A stretch of DNA of 64,000 bases, from positions 1-64,000 of the forward strand of contig MFNF01000050.1 of NCBI GenBank assembly GCA_001783715.1, given 5' to 3'. Of this stretch, positions 37,559 through 46,755 are shown in pieces. The stretch comes from Candidatus Lambdaproteobacteria bacterium RIFOXYD2_FULL_56_26. Lineage in GTDB: Bacteria; SAR324; XYD2-FULL-50-16. Under the pieces are notes generated by a model that did no database searches, had not been told where the DNA came from, and was given only the letters and a program-made list of their open reading frames with translations. The position numbers were made by a program, and so were the translations under genes. Numbering within the stretch: position 1 is the first letter of the stretch; each line of letters starts with the position of its first letter.

Positions 37559-37570
37559 ACAGGTAGTTTG

Positions 37571-38689
37571 GTGGCAAAACGTGACTATTATGAGATCCTG
37601 GGGGTCGGCAAAACCGCCAGCAAAGAGGAACTCAAAAAAGCCTACCGCAAACTGGCCCAGCAGTACCACCCGGACAAAAATCCAGACGACAAGGTGTCGG
37701 AGGAAAAGTTCAAGGAACTGAGCGAAGCCTATGAAATTTTGAGCGATGCCGAACGGCGAGCCCAATACGACCGGTTTGGCCATTCCGCAGCCAACATGGG
37801 CAGCGGCCAAAACCCCTTTGAAGGGGCGGGCGGCTTTGGGGACATCTTTGGGGACGTGTTTTCCGAGTTTTTCGGCGGCAGCGGCGGTCGCCGTGGCGGC
37901 CAGGGAAGCCGCGGAGAACGGGGCTCGGACCTGTCCTACAATATGGAACTGACCTTTGAACAGGCGGCCTTCGGTTACAGCACCGAGTTGGTCATCCCCC
38001 GGCTGGAAGAGTGCGGACAGTGCGGCGGCACCGGGGCCCGAAGCTCTAAGGACATCGACCTTTGTTCGGTTTGCGGGGGCTCCGGCACCCAGCGGATCCA
38101 ACAGGGCTTTTTCTCGGTCGCCACCACCTGCTCCAACTGTCGGGGCACTGGCAAGGTGATCAAAAATCCCTGTACCTCCTGCCATGGCCGGGGTCGGGTC
38201 AATGCCCGCAAGAAGCTCAAGGTTTCGATCCCCGCCGGGGTGGACACCGGGGCTCGGGTCAAGCTGACCGGAGAGGGCGAAGCCGGAGTGGGCGGCGGTT
38301 CCAGGGGAGACCTCTACCTGGTGATCCGGGTCTTGGAACATGCAATCTTTGAGCGGGACAACTACGACATCTACTGCCGTATCCCCATCAGCATTACCCA
38401 GGCCGCCTTGGGCAGCGAGATCGAGGTGCCCACCTTGGCCGGTAGGGCCAGGGTGACCATTGCGCCGGGGACCCAAAACGACCAGACTTTCCGCCTCCGG
38501 GGCAAGGGGATCCAAAAGCTCCAGAGGCCCGACTTTGGGGACCTGTACGTCAAGATCATGGTGGAGGTGCCCACCAATCTGAACAAAGAGCAGAAGAAGA
38601 TCCTGGAACAATTTGCTGCCATCAGCAATGAGGACAGCACCCCCATCAAAAAGGGGTTCATGGAGAAGCTGAAAAGCTTCCTTTCTTGA
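37571..38689 (+). CDS. dnaJ: Chaperone DnaJ (Hsp40)
   Basis: 372 residues. J domain (1-70) with the HPD motif in YHPDKNP; a Gly/Phe-rich stretch (about 75-110); four zinc repeats [24 protein letters not shown] and CTSCHGRG; then the substrate-binding C-terminal domain. It stimulates DnaK ATPase. GTG at 37571 gives the usual MAKRDYY start; a TTG directly before it is in frame and gives one more residue. Confidence 0.98.
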   Translation: MAKRDYYEILGVGKTASKEELKKAYRKLAQQYHPDKNPDDKVSEEKFKELSEAYEILSDAERRAQYDRFGHSAANMGSGQNPFEGAGGFGDIFGDVFSEFFGGSGGRRGGQGSRGERGSDLSYNMELTFEQAAFGYSTELVIPRLEECGQCGGTGARSSKDIDLCSVCGGSGTQRIQQGFFSVATTCSNCRGTGKVIKNPCTSCHGRGRVNARKKLKVSIPAGVDTGARVKLTGEGEAGVGGGSRGDLYLVIRVLEHAIFERDNYDIYCRIPISITQAALGSEIEVPTLAGRARVTIAPGTQNDQTFRLRGKGIQKLQRPDFGDLYVKIMVEVPTNLNKEQKKILEQFAAISNEDSTPIKKGFMEKLKSFLS

Positions 38690-38699
38690 GGTCCATTCC

Positions 38700-39596
38700 T
38701 TGGCGGAATTTGGTCGAATTTTTTGTGTCTTAAAACGTACCGAGCTGGAGTACCACCAATCGACGGAGGAGCGGGCCAGCAGGCTTGCTCGGCTGAGCCC
38801 CGCCAAGCTGGAGGCGTTAAACGAAAGTGCGAACAACCAGCGAAGTTTTGTGGAGACGCTCAAAAGCCTGACCCGGTCCCTGGGCCTGCCGGTGGAGTAT
38901 TTCTCGGAAAGCCAATTGGACCAACTCAAGCCTAGCTCCTTGGACCTAGTCCTTTCGGTGGGCGGGGACGGCACCTTTTTGAGCTGCGCCCGGCACTTCG
39001 ACCAAGCCACTCTCCTGGGCCTCAATTCGGACTACCAACCCAAGGCCGGTCCGGGGAGTTTCGGGGCCTTGACTCAGGTCAACCGGACCAACCTGGAAGA
39101 ACGACTGCAGGACTTGGCCCAAGGCAGGTTTCGGATTGACCGGTGGAACCGGCTGCAAACCGAAATCAACGGCCAGCTGATCCCCCGGTATGCCCTCAAC
39201 GAGATCTACTACGGCCAGCCTCTGTCCTACCGGACCTGCGACCTGAACATCACCCAAAACGAGATCAACGAAGACTTCAACTGTTCCGGGGTCTTGGTCT
39301 GCACCGGGATGGGCAGCCATGCTTGGCACTACAACGCCGGGGGCAGCCCCTTTTCCAACGAGCTGGAGGCCTTCGGCTTTCGGGTGCTGTTCCCCAACCT
39401 CAAACGGCCGCTCAAATTCTCCAGCGGCATCGTCTCTTCCCGCCATTCGATCACCTTGAGCCCGGAGCGAGACGACTATGTGCTTTCCTTCGACGGGTCC
39501 TTGGAAGTGATCCAAACCAACCTGGGCGACCAGATCCGCATCTTCCTGGCCCAAAACCAAGGTCTCAAGGTGTTGGGCTTTGGGGTGGAAGGGTAG
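38700..39596 (+). CDS. nadK: NAD kinase family protein
   Basis: 298 residues. It holds the diacylglycerol/NAD kinase nucleotide motif GGDGTFL (88-94, catalytic D90) and the NAD-binding segment ALNEIYYG. In place of the usual TGSTAYxxSAGG it has CTGMGSHAWHYNAGG. That block resembles the divergent NADK2-type variant, so NAD kinase is likely but cofactor preference is open. The start is TTG at 38700 with GAGG overlapping the dnaJ stop. It follows dnaJ by 10 bases and may be in the heat-shock transcript. Confidence 0.85.
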   Translation: MAEFGRIFCVLKRTELEYHQSTEERASRLARLSPAKLEALNESANNQRSFVETLKSLTRSLGLPVEYFSESQLDQLKPSSLDLVLSVGGDGTFLSCARHFDQATLLGLNSDYQPKAGPGSFGALTQVNRTNLEERLQDLAQGRFRIDRWNRLQTEINGQLIPRYALNEIYYGQPLSYRTCDLNITQNEINEDFNCSGVLVCTGMGSHAWHYNAGGSPFSNELEAFGFRVLFPNLKRPLKFSSGIVSSRHSITLSPERDDYVLSFDGSLEVIQTNLGDQIRIFLAQNQGLKVLGFGVEG

Positions 39597-39628
39597 AGGA
39601 TTTTTCCCAGGAAAATTTGCCTCCCCCT

Positions 39629-39658
39629 TTGACCAAATCCCAGGTCTTTGGTTAGGGT
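39629..39658 (+). promoter_or_regulatory. Possible promoter for prs
   Basis: TTGACC (39629-39634) with TTAGGG or TAGGGT 17-18 bases downstream, 45 bases before the prs ATG. The -35 is good, the -10 weak. Confidence 0.4.
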
Positions 39659-39702
39659 AGTTTTTTGTGCCCCAACCCACCATTTTGCGCTAGGAAATTG
39701 CC

Positions 39703-40647
39703 ATGCAAGGTCCGCTTAAGATCATCGCTGGCCGGTCGCACCGTGCCTTTGCAGAGGAAATCTGCAGCCTGATGTCCAAGGATCTCACCGAGATTGAGAT
39801 CATCACCTTCTCCAACGAGAACATGTTGGTCCGCATCTTGGACAACGTCCGGGAAGCGGATGTGTTTTTGGTCCAAACCTCGACCCCGCCGGTGAGCGAC
39901 CATTTCGTAGAGACCACCATCATCCTGGATGCCTTGCGGCATAGCTCCGCAGCGAGAGTCACGGCAGTGATCCCCTACTTCCCCTACGTCCGTAGCGACA
40001 AGAAGGACCAGCCTCGCATTTCCATCACCGCCAAACTGATGGCCAAATTGCTGCAAACCGCCGGGGCGGACCGCTTTTTGACCATGGAGCTTCACAGTCC
40101 CCAGATCCAAGGCTTTTTTGACGTTCCGGTGGACCAACTGATGGCCACCGAGGTGATCTGCGAGTATTTCCTCAAGGAAAAGGACCTGGAAAACTATGTG
40201 ATCGTTGCCGCCGATGTCGGCGAAGCCAAGCCCCTGGGCCGGTTTGCCAACAAACTCAACCTTCCAATGGCGATCATCGACAAACGGCGGCTGGGCAATT
40301 CTGACGATGTGGTGCCGACCCACCTGATCGGTGATGTCCGGGGCAAACACACCTTGATCATCGACGATGAAGTGGCTTCCGGCGGCACCTTGGTTAAAGC
40401 GGCAGCCTTCCTCAAGGAAAACGGAGCCCTCTCAACCACTGCGGCGATTGTCCACCCGGTCTTGTGCGGCAGTGCCATCGAAAAGATCAACAACAGCAGC
40501 ATCGACGAACTGGTGGTCACCAACAGCATCCCGGTGCTGGACAAGGCCAAGCTGTGCCCCAAAATCAAGGTCCTGTCCGTGGCCCCGTTGTTTGCCAAAG
40601 CAATCCAGCGGATCCACAACGGCGATTCGATCAGCGTCTTGTTTTAG
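39703..40647 (+). CDS. prs: Ribose-phosphate diphosphokinase
   Basis: 314-residue PRPP synthase, making PRPP from ribose-5-phosphate and ATP. It keeps the catalytic loop DKRR (in IIDKRRLGNSDD), the ELHSPQIQGFFDVP block and the PRPP loop, here IIDDEVASGGTL rather than the common VDDxxDTxGT. The nucleotide segment YVRSDKKDQPRISI also departs from the usual YARQDRK. These are changes within the family that leave the key groups in place, so activity is expected. A terminator follows at 40653. Confidence 0.94.
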   Translation: MQGPLKIIAGRSHRAFAEEICSLMSKDLTEIEIITFSNENMLVRILDNVREADVFLVQTSTPPVSDHFVETTIILDALRHSSAARVTAVIPYFPYVRSDKKDQPRISITAKLMAKLLQTAGADRFLTMELHSPQIQGFFDVPVDQLMATEVICEYFLKEKDLENYVIVAADVGEAKPLGRFANKLNLPMAIIDKRRLGNSDDVVPTHLIGDVRGKHTLIIDDEVASGGTLVKAAAFLKENGALSTTAAIVHPVLCGSAIEKINNSSIDELVVTNSIPVLDKAKLCPKIKVLSVAPLFAKAIQRIHNGDSISVLF

Positions 40648-40652
40648 CCCCC

Positions 40653-40682
40653 CTTGGGCCTACCGCTTGTAGGCCCAAGTTT
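40653..40682 (+). terminator. Intrinsic terminator of prs
   Basis: Perfect 11-bp stem CTTGGGCCTAC / GTAGGCCCAAG with a 5-base loop followed by TTT, 5 bases after the prs stop. Confidence 0.75.
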
Positions 40683-40697
40683 CCCCCAGGGTGAACC

Positions 40698-41087
40698 ATG
40701 CCCATCGTCCATCTCAGCCTGATCCAAGGGCGCAAGCAGGAAGAAAAAAAGGCCCTCTTGGACTTGGTCCACCAAGCCCTGGTGGAGGCCTTCGGCATTC
40801 CCGAGCATGACCGCACCCAACGGATCACCGAATACCCCCCGGAAGACTTTGAGTTCCCTCCGGGCAAGTCTGCCGCCTATCTGGTGGTTGAGATCTCCGC
40901 CTTTGCCGGACGCAGCCCTGAGGCCAAGGGGCGGCTCTACCAAAAGATTGCCCAAGGCCTGACCTCGCTGGGCCAAGACCCCCAAGACCTGATGATCCTG
41001 CTCAACGAACAGCCCCCGGTCAATTGGGGTTTGAGGGGAGGGCAACGGGGGGACCAAATCGCCTTGGGCTTTGAGGTGAAGGTTTAG
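40698..41087 (+). CDS. Tautomerase family protein
   Basis: 129 residues beginning MPIVHLSL. After removal of Met the N-terminal Pro is the catalytic base of the 4-oxalocrotonate/MIF tautomerase fold, and two beta-alpha-beta units are visible, the second near YLVVEISAFAGRS and NEQPPVNWGL. Substrate unknown. Its TAG and the TGA of the convergent antiporter gene directly abut (41087/41088), leaving no room for a separate terminator. Confidence 0.85.
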   Translation: MPIVHLSLIQGRKQEEKKALLDLVHQALVEAFGIPEHDRTQRITEYPPEDFEFPPGKSAAYLVVEISAFAGRSPEAKGRLYQKIAQGLTSLGQDPQDLMILLNEQPPVNWGLRGGQRGDQIALGFEVKV

Positions 41088-42863
41088 TCACTCCACTTGG
41101 GCCTTGAGCCAAGCCAAAAACTCCCCGAAGTCGGTCAATTCCGCCACTTCCCCCAGGTTGTGCAGACTCTTGAAGGTCCTGGCCACCTCGGCGAGCAAGT
41201 GAATCTGGGCATCTGCATCCTCCAGGGGGGTGAGGATCATCACCACCAGATACACCGGGCTGCCGTCCAGACTGTTAAAATCAATCCCCATCCGACTGAA
41301 CCCCAAAGCCACCACCGGCTCCTTGAGCCCGGCCAAGCGGCCGTGGGGAATGGCTACCCCTTTGGTCAAGCCGGTGCTCATGGTCTTCTCCCGTTCCACC
41401 ACCACCGCTTCGACAGCCCGAGGGTCCAGGCGGTAGGCCGCCCCGACCTTGGCCGAAAGCTGGCCGATCACCTCCCACTTGTCCCTTCCGGTCAAGGGAT
41501 TGCAAAAGGTCTTGCCATTCAGGTAATGAAAAAACCGGCGGCCTTTGCCCTTTTGGATCAACAGACGTTTCATCATCGGCCCGCTGATCAGGGAGGTCAC
41601 CAAGGCCATCACCACCAAGGCCACAAACATCCGCTGGGTGATCAACCCGGCTTGCAGCGCCAAAAGGCCCAGGATGATCTCCATCGCCCCCCGGCTGTTC
41701 ATCCCGAAACCCACGGCCCAGGCTTGGTTCCAAGGCAACCCGGACAGCCGTCCGCCCAGACCGCAACCGATCACCTTGCCAAAAATGGCGATGGTCAGGA
41801 TGGTCAGGACCAAGAGCAGATCAAAGTTCCCGAAAAAATCCACCTGGATCCCGATCCCGGCAAAAAAGATCGGCGCAAAAAAGAAGGAGATAAAACGGTC
41901 CAAGGTGTCTCTGGTTTGCTCCCGGAGCCGGGAGGAGTCCCCCAGCGCCACGCCGAATAAAAAGGCCCCAAAGACCGTGTGCACCCCGATCCATTCGGTG
42001 AAGGCGGCAAAAAAGAGGGTCAAGGCCAGGGTAAAACCGATCACCCCGCCGGGCCAGCTGGAATGGTTTTGGACCCACCGGAGCAGTTGGTGCAACAACC
42101 AGCGGCCCAGGGTCAACATAAACAGGGCAAACCCCAGGATCGTCAGGACGGTCCGGCCCACCGCCAGCCCCTCCACCGCTTCGCCGTTGAGCAGCCCCAG
42201 GACGATGGCAAAGATGACCCAGCCAAACAGGTCGTCCACAACCGCCGCCGCAATCACCACCATCCCCAGGTCGGTCCGGTATAAACCCAGGTCCATCAGG
42301 GTTTTAGCGATCACCGGCAAAGCGGAAATGGCCAGGGCGGTGGCAAAAAAGAGGGCAAAAACCAGCAGGTGCTCGGAGCTTTCATGGCCCAGCAGGCGAG
42401 GGAAAGTCCAAGCGGCCAGAAACCCGCAGGCAAAGGGGAACAACATCCCCCAGAGGCTCACCGAGAGCGCCACCCGGCCTTGCCGCCACAAGGTTTCCAG
42501 ATTGACCTCCATGCCGCTGACCAATAGAAACAAGGTCACCGCCAAGATGCCCAGGCTGTCCAAAAAAACCTTTGGCCCCCCAGCACTGGGAAAGATCCAG
42601 CCAAAGGCTTCCGGGGCAAACCGGCCAAAGATCGACTGGCCCAACAACAACCCGGCCAACAGTTCGCCCAAGACCGCAGGCTGCCCCAAGGCTTTGGCCA
42701 GCTCGCCCAAAACCCGAGCCACGGCGAGCAACAACCCCAAGGCCAACAGCAGCCCCACCAGCTCATGGGAGGTGAGGGCCTGCACCATCGGTGGCAGCGG
42801 GACCGGAGAGGGAGAAAACAAAGGCAGGTCGGGAGTCAAGATGTTTGCCCTGGAGGAAAGCAT
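41088..42863 (-). CDS. CPA2 cation/H+ antiporter fused to PTS EIIA-type domain
   Basis: 591 residues. About 12 membrane helices (30-405) form a CPA2/KefB-like antiporter, with VARVLGELAKALGQPAVLGELLAG at the start and the conserved IAAAVVDDLFGW site (unwound-helix DD). The C-terminal 150 residues are a PTS EIIA (fructose/nitrogen, type 2) domain with phospho-His H507 in VAIPHGRL. The fusion suggests ion flux gated by PTS phosphorylation. Substrate ion (Na or K) is not decided. Start at 42863 has a GGAGG 13 bases away; M26 is an alternative. Confidence 0.88.
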   Translation of the reverse strand: MLSSRANILTPDLPLFSPSPVPLPPMVQALTSHELVGLLLALGLLLAVARVLGELAKALGQPAVLGELLAGLLLGQSIFGRFAPEAFGWIFPSAGGPKVFLDSLGILAVTLFLLVSGMEVNLETLWRQGRVALSVSLWGMLFPFACGFLAAWTFPRLLGHESSEHLLVFALFFATALAISALPVIAKTLMDLGLYRTDLGMVVIAAAVVDDLFGWVIFAIVLGLLNGEAVEGLAVGRTVLTILGFALFMLTLGRWLLHQLLRWVQNHSSWPGGVIGFTLALTLFFAAFTEWIGVHTVFGAFLFGVALGDSSRLREQTRDTLDRFISFFFAPIFFAGIGIQVDFFGNFDLLLVLTILTIAIFGKVIGCGLGGRLSGLPWNQAWAVGFGMNSRGAMEIILGLLALQAGLITQRMFVALVVMALVTSLISGPMMKRLLIQKGKGRRFFHYLNGKTFCNPLTGRDKWEVIGQLSAKVGAAYRLDPRAVEAVVVEREKTMSTGLTKGVAIPHGRLAGLKEPVVALGFSRMGIDFNSLDGSPVYLVVMILTPLEDADAQIHLLAEVARTFKSLHNLGEVAELTDFGEFLAWLKAQVE

Positions 42864-42935
42864 ACTCTACCGCTAGCACCTCCCCTCCCTCCAAATCAAG
42901 CCCCCAGATTTCCCCGGGGAGGAAACCTCCGGGCA

Positions 42936-42981
42936 AAAAAAAGCCCCGGTCTTTCCTGCGAAGGAAAAGCCGGGGCTTTTT
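42936..42981. terminator. Bidirectional intrinsic terminator after flgE
   Basis: A long stem with AAAAGCCCCGG at its base, pairing with CCGGGGCTTTT, plus an upper part CTTTCCT / AAGGAAA, with A and T runs at both ends. Ends the flagellar operon on the minus strand. Confidence 0.9.
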
Positions 42982-43036
42982 GGTTTGCCCCCCAGGGTAC
43001 AAGGCCCAGGGGAGGGGTCAAAGAGAGAAACTAGGT

Positions 43037-44497
43037 TTAACGTTTCATCTGGATCATGTCGGCCAAAACCTCGTCGGAGGTGGTCACCGTCTTGGCGTTG
43101 GCCTGGAAGGCCCGTTGGCCTTCGATCATGTTCACAAACTCGTTGGAAAGCTCCACGTTGGACCGCTCCAAAGACTTGCTGTTGACCGTTCCCGCCCCCG
43201 ACTGGCCGGGGTCTTTTTCAAGCGCCGGGCCGGATTCGAAGGTCATCTTGTAGAGGTTTTTGCCCATCTGAGCGAGCTTTTCCTTGGCCTTAAAGTCGGT
43301 CACCACCACCCGTCCCAGGGACTTGGTGTTGCCCGAATCAAAGGCCCCTTGGATGGTGCCGTCTTGTTTGATGAAGATCGACTCGATCTTGCCCGACTTC
43401 ATCCCATCGGCCTTGGCTTCAATCAATTTGTATTCGTTGGCGAATTGGGTGATCCCGTCCACCCCGGTCCTTGTGTCCAAGGGGTCGTTGGGGTTGCTGC
43501 CCTTGCCGAAGGTGAAGCCGATGTTCTGCAACGCCCCTGCACCCTTAAAGGTATAGCCTACTTGCGCCGGGGTATTGGCGGGCCGCTCGATCCGAGTCAT
43601 GGTCGGCGGCAGGGGGGGCAGGTTCGGGTCCAATTGGGGAGGAATCCCGATCTGACCGGAGATGTCCCGTTCCAACCTACCGTCGGCGGAGAACTGGAGG
43701 AACCCCCCGCCCACCGCCTTGGTGGTGCCGGGAATCCCGCCGTCCAAATCCTCTCCGGGAACCAGGGTCAGCCATTGCCACTGGTTTTTGATCTCGGTCC
43801 CCGGAATGGGGGTGTTGGTCGCCGGGTCGATGGCAGCAGGTTTGTCGGCCAGCTTGCGGAAGACCACGTTGATGGCATGTTCCTGGCCCTTGCTGTCGTA
43901 AACCGTCACCGAAGAGGAGAAGTTGTACATCTCGGAGGTGACGTTGTCGTAGTCCACCTGCAGCTTCGGTTCCTTGACGTTGCTGTTGAGGTTGGCGATC
44001 AGGTTAACCCCGGTGCCTTCCTTGACCCCGTCCCCGGTGGGGGTCGGGGGGTCGATCTGGTCTAGGATATTGATCTTTTTTAAGGTCCCGGTGGTGGCGT
44101 TGGTGTCTGGATTAACATCCTTGACCTGCAGGTACTTACCGTCTTGGCTGGTCAAAAACCCTTCCTTGTCGAAGGTGAACTGCCCGGCACGGGTGTAAAC
44201 CGTCTGCCCGGCCTTGTCCTTCAAGGTAAAAAAGCCGTTGCCGTCAATGGCGAGGTCCGTTTCGTTTTCGGTGGTTTCAAAGGCACCTTGGGTCTGGATA
44301 TTTTGGATCTCGGCGATGTTCACCCCTTTGCCGATCTTGTCTCCACCGGCAATCGAGGTGGCCACCAAGTCCTCAAAATTGACCCGATTGTATTTGTAAC
44401 CGGTCGTGTTGACGTTGGCGATGTTCGAACCGGTAACCGTCATCTCGGCAGAGTGGGTTTTGACTCCGCTGGCCCCGGTGTATAGCGAACCAATCAT
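43037..44497 (-). CDS. flgE: Flagellar hook protein
   Basis: 486 residues. It starts with the rod/hook helix MIGSLYTGASGVKTHSAEM and GSNIANVNTTGYK, has the D1 to D3 inserted domains, and closes with the C-terminal helix SNVELSNEFVNMIEGQRAFQAN, as in all FlgE proteins. It forms the extracellular hook and is exported by the flagellar type III system. GGAG ribosome site at 8 bases. It is the last gene of fliJ-motE-fliK-flgD-flgE. Confidence 0.97.
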   Translation of the reverse strand: MIGSLYTGASGVKTHSAEMTVTGSNIANVNTTGYKYNRVNFEDLVATSIAGGDKIGKGVNIAEIQNIQTQGAFETTENETDLAIDGNGFFTLKDKAGQTVYTRAGQFTFDKEGFLTSQDGKYLQVKDVNPDTNATTGTLKKINILDQIDPPTPTGDGVKEGTGVNLIANLNSNVKEPKLQVDYDNVTSEMYNFSSSVTVYDSKGQEHAINVVFRKLADKPAAIDPATNTPIPGTEIKNQWQWLTLVPGEDLDGGIPGTTKAVGGGFLQFSADGRLERDISGQIGIPPQLDPNLPPLPPTMTRIERPANTPAQVGYTFKGAGALQNIGFTFGKGSNPNDPLDTRTGVDGITQFANEYKLIEAKADGMKSGKIESIFIKQDGTIQGAFDSGNTKSLGRVVVTDFKAKEKLAQMGKNLYKMTFESGPALEKDPGQSGAGTVNSKSLERSNVELSNEFVNMIEGQRAFQANAKTVTTSDEVLADMIQMKR

Positions 44498-44562
44498 GGG
44501 TATTCTCCTTTATGAGGCGGCCCTTTCAAGAGCCATATGTCCAGCCGTCCTTGGCCTAAGGT

Positions 44563-45330
44563 TCACTCTTTGGTATTCTGCAACGGCCCCATGGGCTTCA
44601 ACTCTTTTTGCAACGGCAACGGTCTTGCGTTTCCGAAGACCCGCTGGCTGATGTTGTCCACTTGGCGGATCTGGCTTAAGGGCAACTTTCTCCCCTGTGC
44701 CGTGACATAAGCTTCCCCGTTTTTGAATTCTACCTGTCCCACCCGGCCCGAGTTGAAGGCGGTGAGTTCTTGGCTGGTGCCGTCCGCCTTGGTGGCGGTC
44801 AGACGAATCTTGTACAAACCGTCGCCCATCACGGTCCCTCGGTCGTTGAGTCCGTCCCAACTGTAGCGGTGTTTGCCCGCAGGGGTGAGGCCCAAGGATT
44901 CGGTCAACACCGGACTGCCGTCCTTGGCTTCGATCGAAACCTTCAGGTCCTTGGCATCGGAGTCCAGGTCGTAATAGACCGGCTGGCCGCTGCCTTGGTT
45001 GAGCACCAATTCATTGGCCTCAAGCAGCACGTCCTTGCCCATGAAGTTGAGGGCTTGGTAGCTGGCCACCGTGGTTTGGGTCTTGTTGAGGGTCTCCATG
45101 CCCTTGTTGAGCTTTTCCAACTGCTCCATCGACCCCAACTGGGCCAACTGGGCGGTCATCCCGGCGCTGTCCATGGGGCTGGTCGGGTCTTGGTTACTCA
45201 TTTGGGTCAAGAACAGGTTCATGAACTCGTCTTTGCCCATCTTGCCTTCGTTTTTCCCCCCTTTGACCGTCTCGTTCCGTAAGACGGTCTGGGCGTTGGA
45301 AAGGGTTGACCTGGTCGCATCCAAAGTCAC
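44563..45330 (-). CDS. flgD: Flagellar hook assembly protein FlgD
   Basis: 255 residues. The N-terminal conserved block GKDEFMNLFLTQMSNQDPTSPMDSAGMTAQLAQ is diagnostic. The C-terminal half has the FLIT-like/Ig-type fold (YSWDGLNDRGTVMGDGLYK) typical of the hook cap. Starts at GTG with GGAG upstream; 23 bases after fliK. Confidence 0.96.
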   Translation of the reverse strand: MTLDATRSTLSNAQTVLRNETVKGGKNEGKMGKDEFMNLFLTQMSNQDPTSPMDSAGMTAQLAQLGSMEQLEKLNKGMETLNKTQTTVASYQALNFMGKDVLLEANELVLNQGSGQPVYYDLDSDAKDLKVSIEAKDGSPVLTESLGLTPAGKHRYSWDGLNDRGTVMGDGLYKIRLTATKADGTSQELTAFNSGRVGQVEFKNGEAYVTAQGRKLPLSQIRQVDNISQRVFGNARPLPLQKELKPMGPLQNTKE

Positions 45331-45353
45331 GGCTTTACTCCAAAATGAGGGTG

Positions 45354-46679
45354 TTAGGCGTAAATGCTCAAGTTATCGCTCGGCGATTGGGGCTTGGCCT
45401 CCACTGGGTCGGGTACGGTCAGCCTGGGCTCAAAACCTCGCCTCTCTTCAGGCTTGGATGCATTTTGTGCGCCTTGGTTTTGGGACTGTCCGCCCCCCTG
45501 GTCCGCCTGAGCAAACCCGGATTGAGGCTGGTCCTTGAGTTCAATGGTGAAGGACTCCACCTTGATCCCTTGGGCAAAAAGATTGTCCCGCAGTTCGGGG
45601 ACCAATTTTTCCAAACCTTCCTTGGCTTCCACCGAATCCACCTTCATCTTGCCGGTGTAAGTCTCACCGTTTTTGGCCAATTTGATCTCTACCTTGCCCA
45701 GGTGCTCCGGTTTGAGCTGGAGGGTCATCTCGGTCCGTTTGGCGTTGAGCATCATCCGCAGATTGGTCCCCAGGTGCTTGAGGTCCGGCTTTTCGGTCAT
45801 TTCCGGCTTGGGGGCGGGGACGGCGGCCTTGAGGTCCTTGGCCTCAGTCTTGGTCAAGCTGGTCTTGGGGGCGGCTAGGTTCAGGCCGGGGACTTCGGTA
45901 TTGGCGGTCTTGGCCATACCGGTCTGGTTCATCTCTTTGGCAAAAGCGGCCGCAGCCTGGGCCAGCGGTTGGGCTCCGCCCAGTTTGGAGACCGAAGCAA
46001 TCTGGGCTTGGTTGCCCTTCTGGCCGCTGGGGTTTCGCTGCTGGTCAAACTGTTGGTGCTGGTTGCGCCGTTGGGCAATGGCTCCCTCGGGGCTGGGCTG
46101 GTTGTTGAAGGTGGGGTTGAAGCCCTCGGGGGCTTGGCCGCCTTCCTTTGCTGCCTGGGCTTGGGCGTGGGCCTCGGTGAACTGGGCCTTGGGCTTGTTC
46201 GCTTCCGCCTCTGCCTGGGCCAAGGCGGGGTTAAAGAGGTGGCCTCTTTTTTCCATGGTCTTTTGCTCGCCGATCTTCTCGGCGGTGCGGCCTTGGATCT
46301 CCTCCATGCCCTTTTGGAACTTAAACTGGGCCTGTTGGTTGGTCATCTTGCGCCCGGTGGAGGACTCGGTGGCTTCGTTGTTGGACCACTGGCTTTGTTC
46401 CTGGGCAGATTTTACCTTGTGTTCGGTCACAAAGGACTGCACAAAGTTACGGTCCGAGGTTTCCTGGGCCAGTTGCTTCTTGGTCTTTTTTTCCTCGAAA
46501 AGCTCTTTGGAAGCCTTGAGGGTCTCCGCCTTGACCTCGTTTTTGTCCAGCATCCCCAGGTCAACCTGGGCGGCGACCAATTGGCCGGTAAATTTTTCCA
46601 GGTCCGCCGGAGTTTGGTGTTTGACCGTATCGGTTTGGAACTGGGTTTTGGCGTTCAGATTGCCTTGGGCGATGTTCAT
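45354..46679 (-). CDS. fliK: Flagellar hook-length control protein FliK
   Basis: 441 residues, mostly low-complexity and Gln/Ala/Lys-rich. The C-terminal export-switch domain (about 310-390) is recognisable: MTLQLKPEHLGKVEIKLAKN, the hallmark LxPxxLGxVxI motif. It measures the hook and switches secretion to filament subunits. ATG preceded by GGGAGACCTCC. The repetitive N-terminus is normal for this gene and carries no extra meaning. Confidence 0.95.
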   Translation of the reverse strand: MNIAQGNLNAKTQFQTDTVKHQTPADLEKFTGQLVAAQVDLGMLDKNEVKAETLKASKELFEEKKTKKQLAQETSDRNFVQSFVTEHKVKSAQEQSQWSNNEATESSTGRKMTNQQAQFKFQKGMEEIQGRTAEKIGEQKTMEKRGHLFNPALAQAEAEANKPKAQFTEAHAQAQAAKEGGQAPEGFNPTFNNQPSPEGAIAQRRNQHQQFDQQRNPSGQKGNQAQIASVSKLGGAQPLAQAAAAFAKEMNQTGMAKTANTEVPGLNLAAPKTSLTKTEAKDLKAAVPAPKPEMTEKPDLKHLGTNLRMMLNAKRTEMTLQLKPEHLGKVEIKLAKNGETYTGKMKVDSVEAKEGLEKLVPELRDNLFAQGIKVESFTIELKDQPQSGFAQADQGGGQSQNQGAQNASKPEERRGFEPRLTVPDPVEAKPQSPSDNLSIYA

Positions 46680-46755
46680 GGAGGTCTCCCTTCCTGGACT
46701 GTGATTGGTCCTCGTCCCTGAGGGCCTATGGGCAAAAGAAATCTTCGTCTTACCG

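Noticed and set aside
45900-46679. Repeat-rich Gln/Ala stretch as a repeat element
   Set aside because: It is the normal low-complexity part of FliK and stays in frame.
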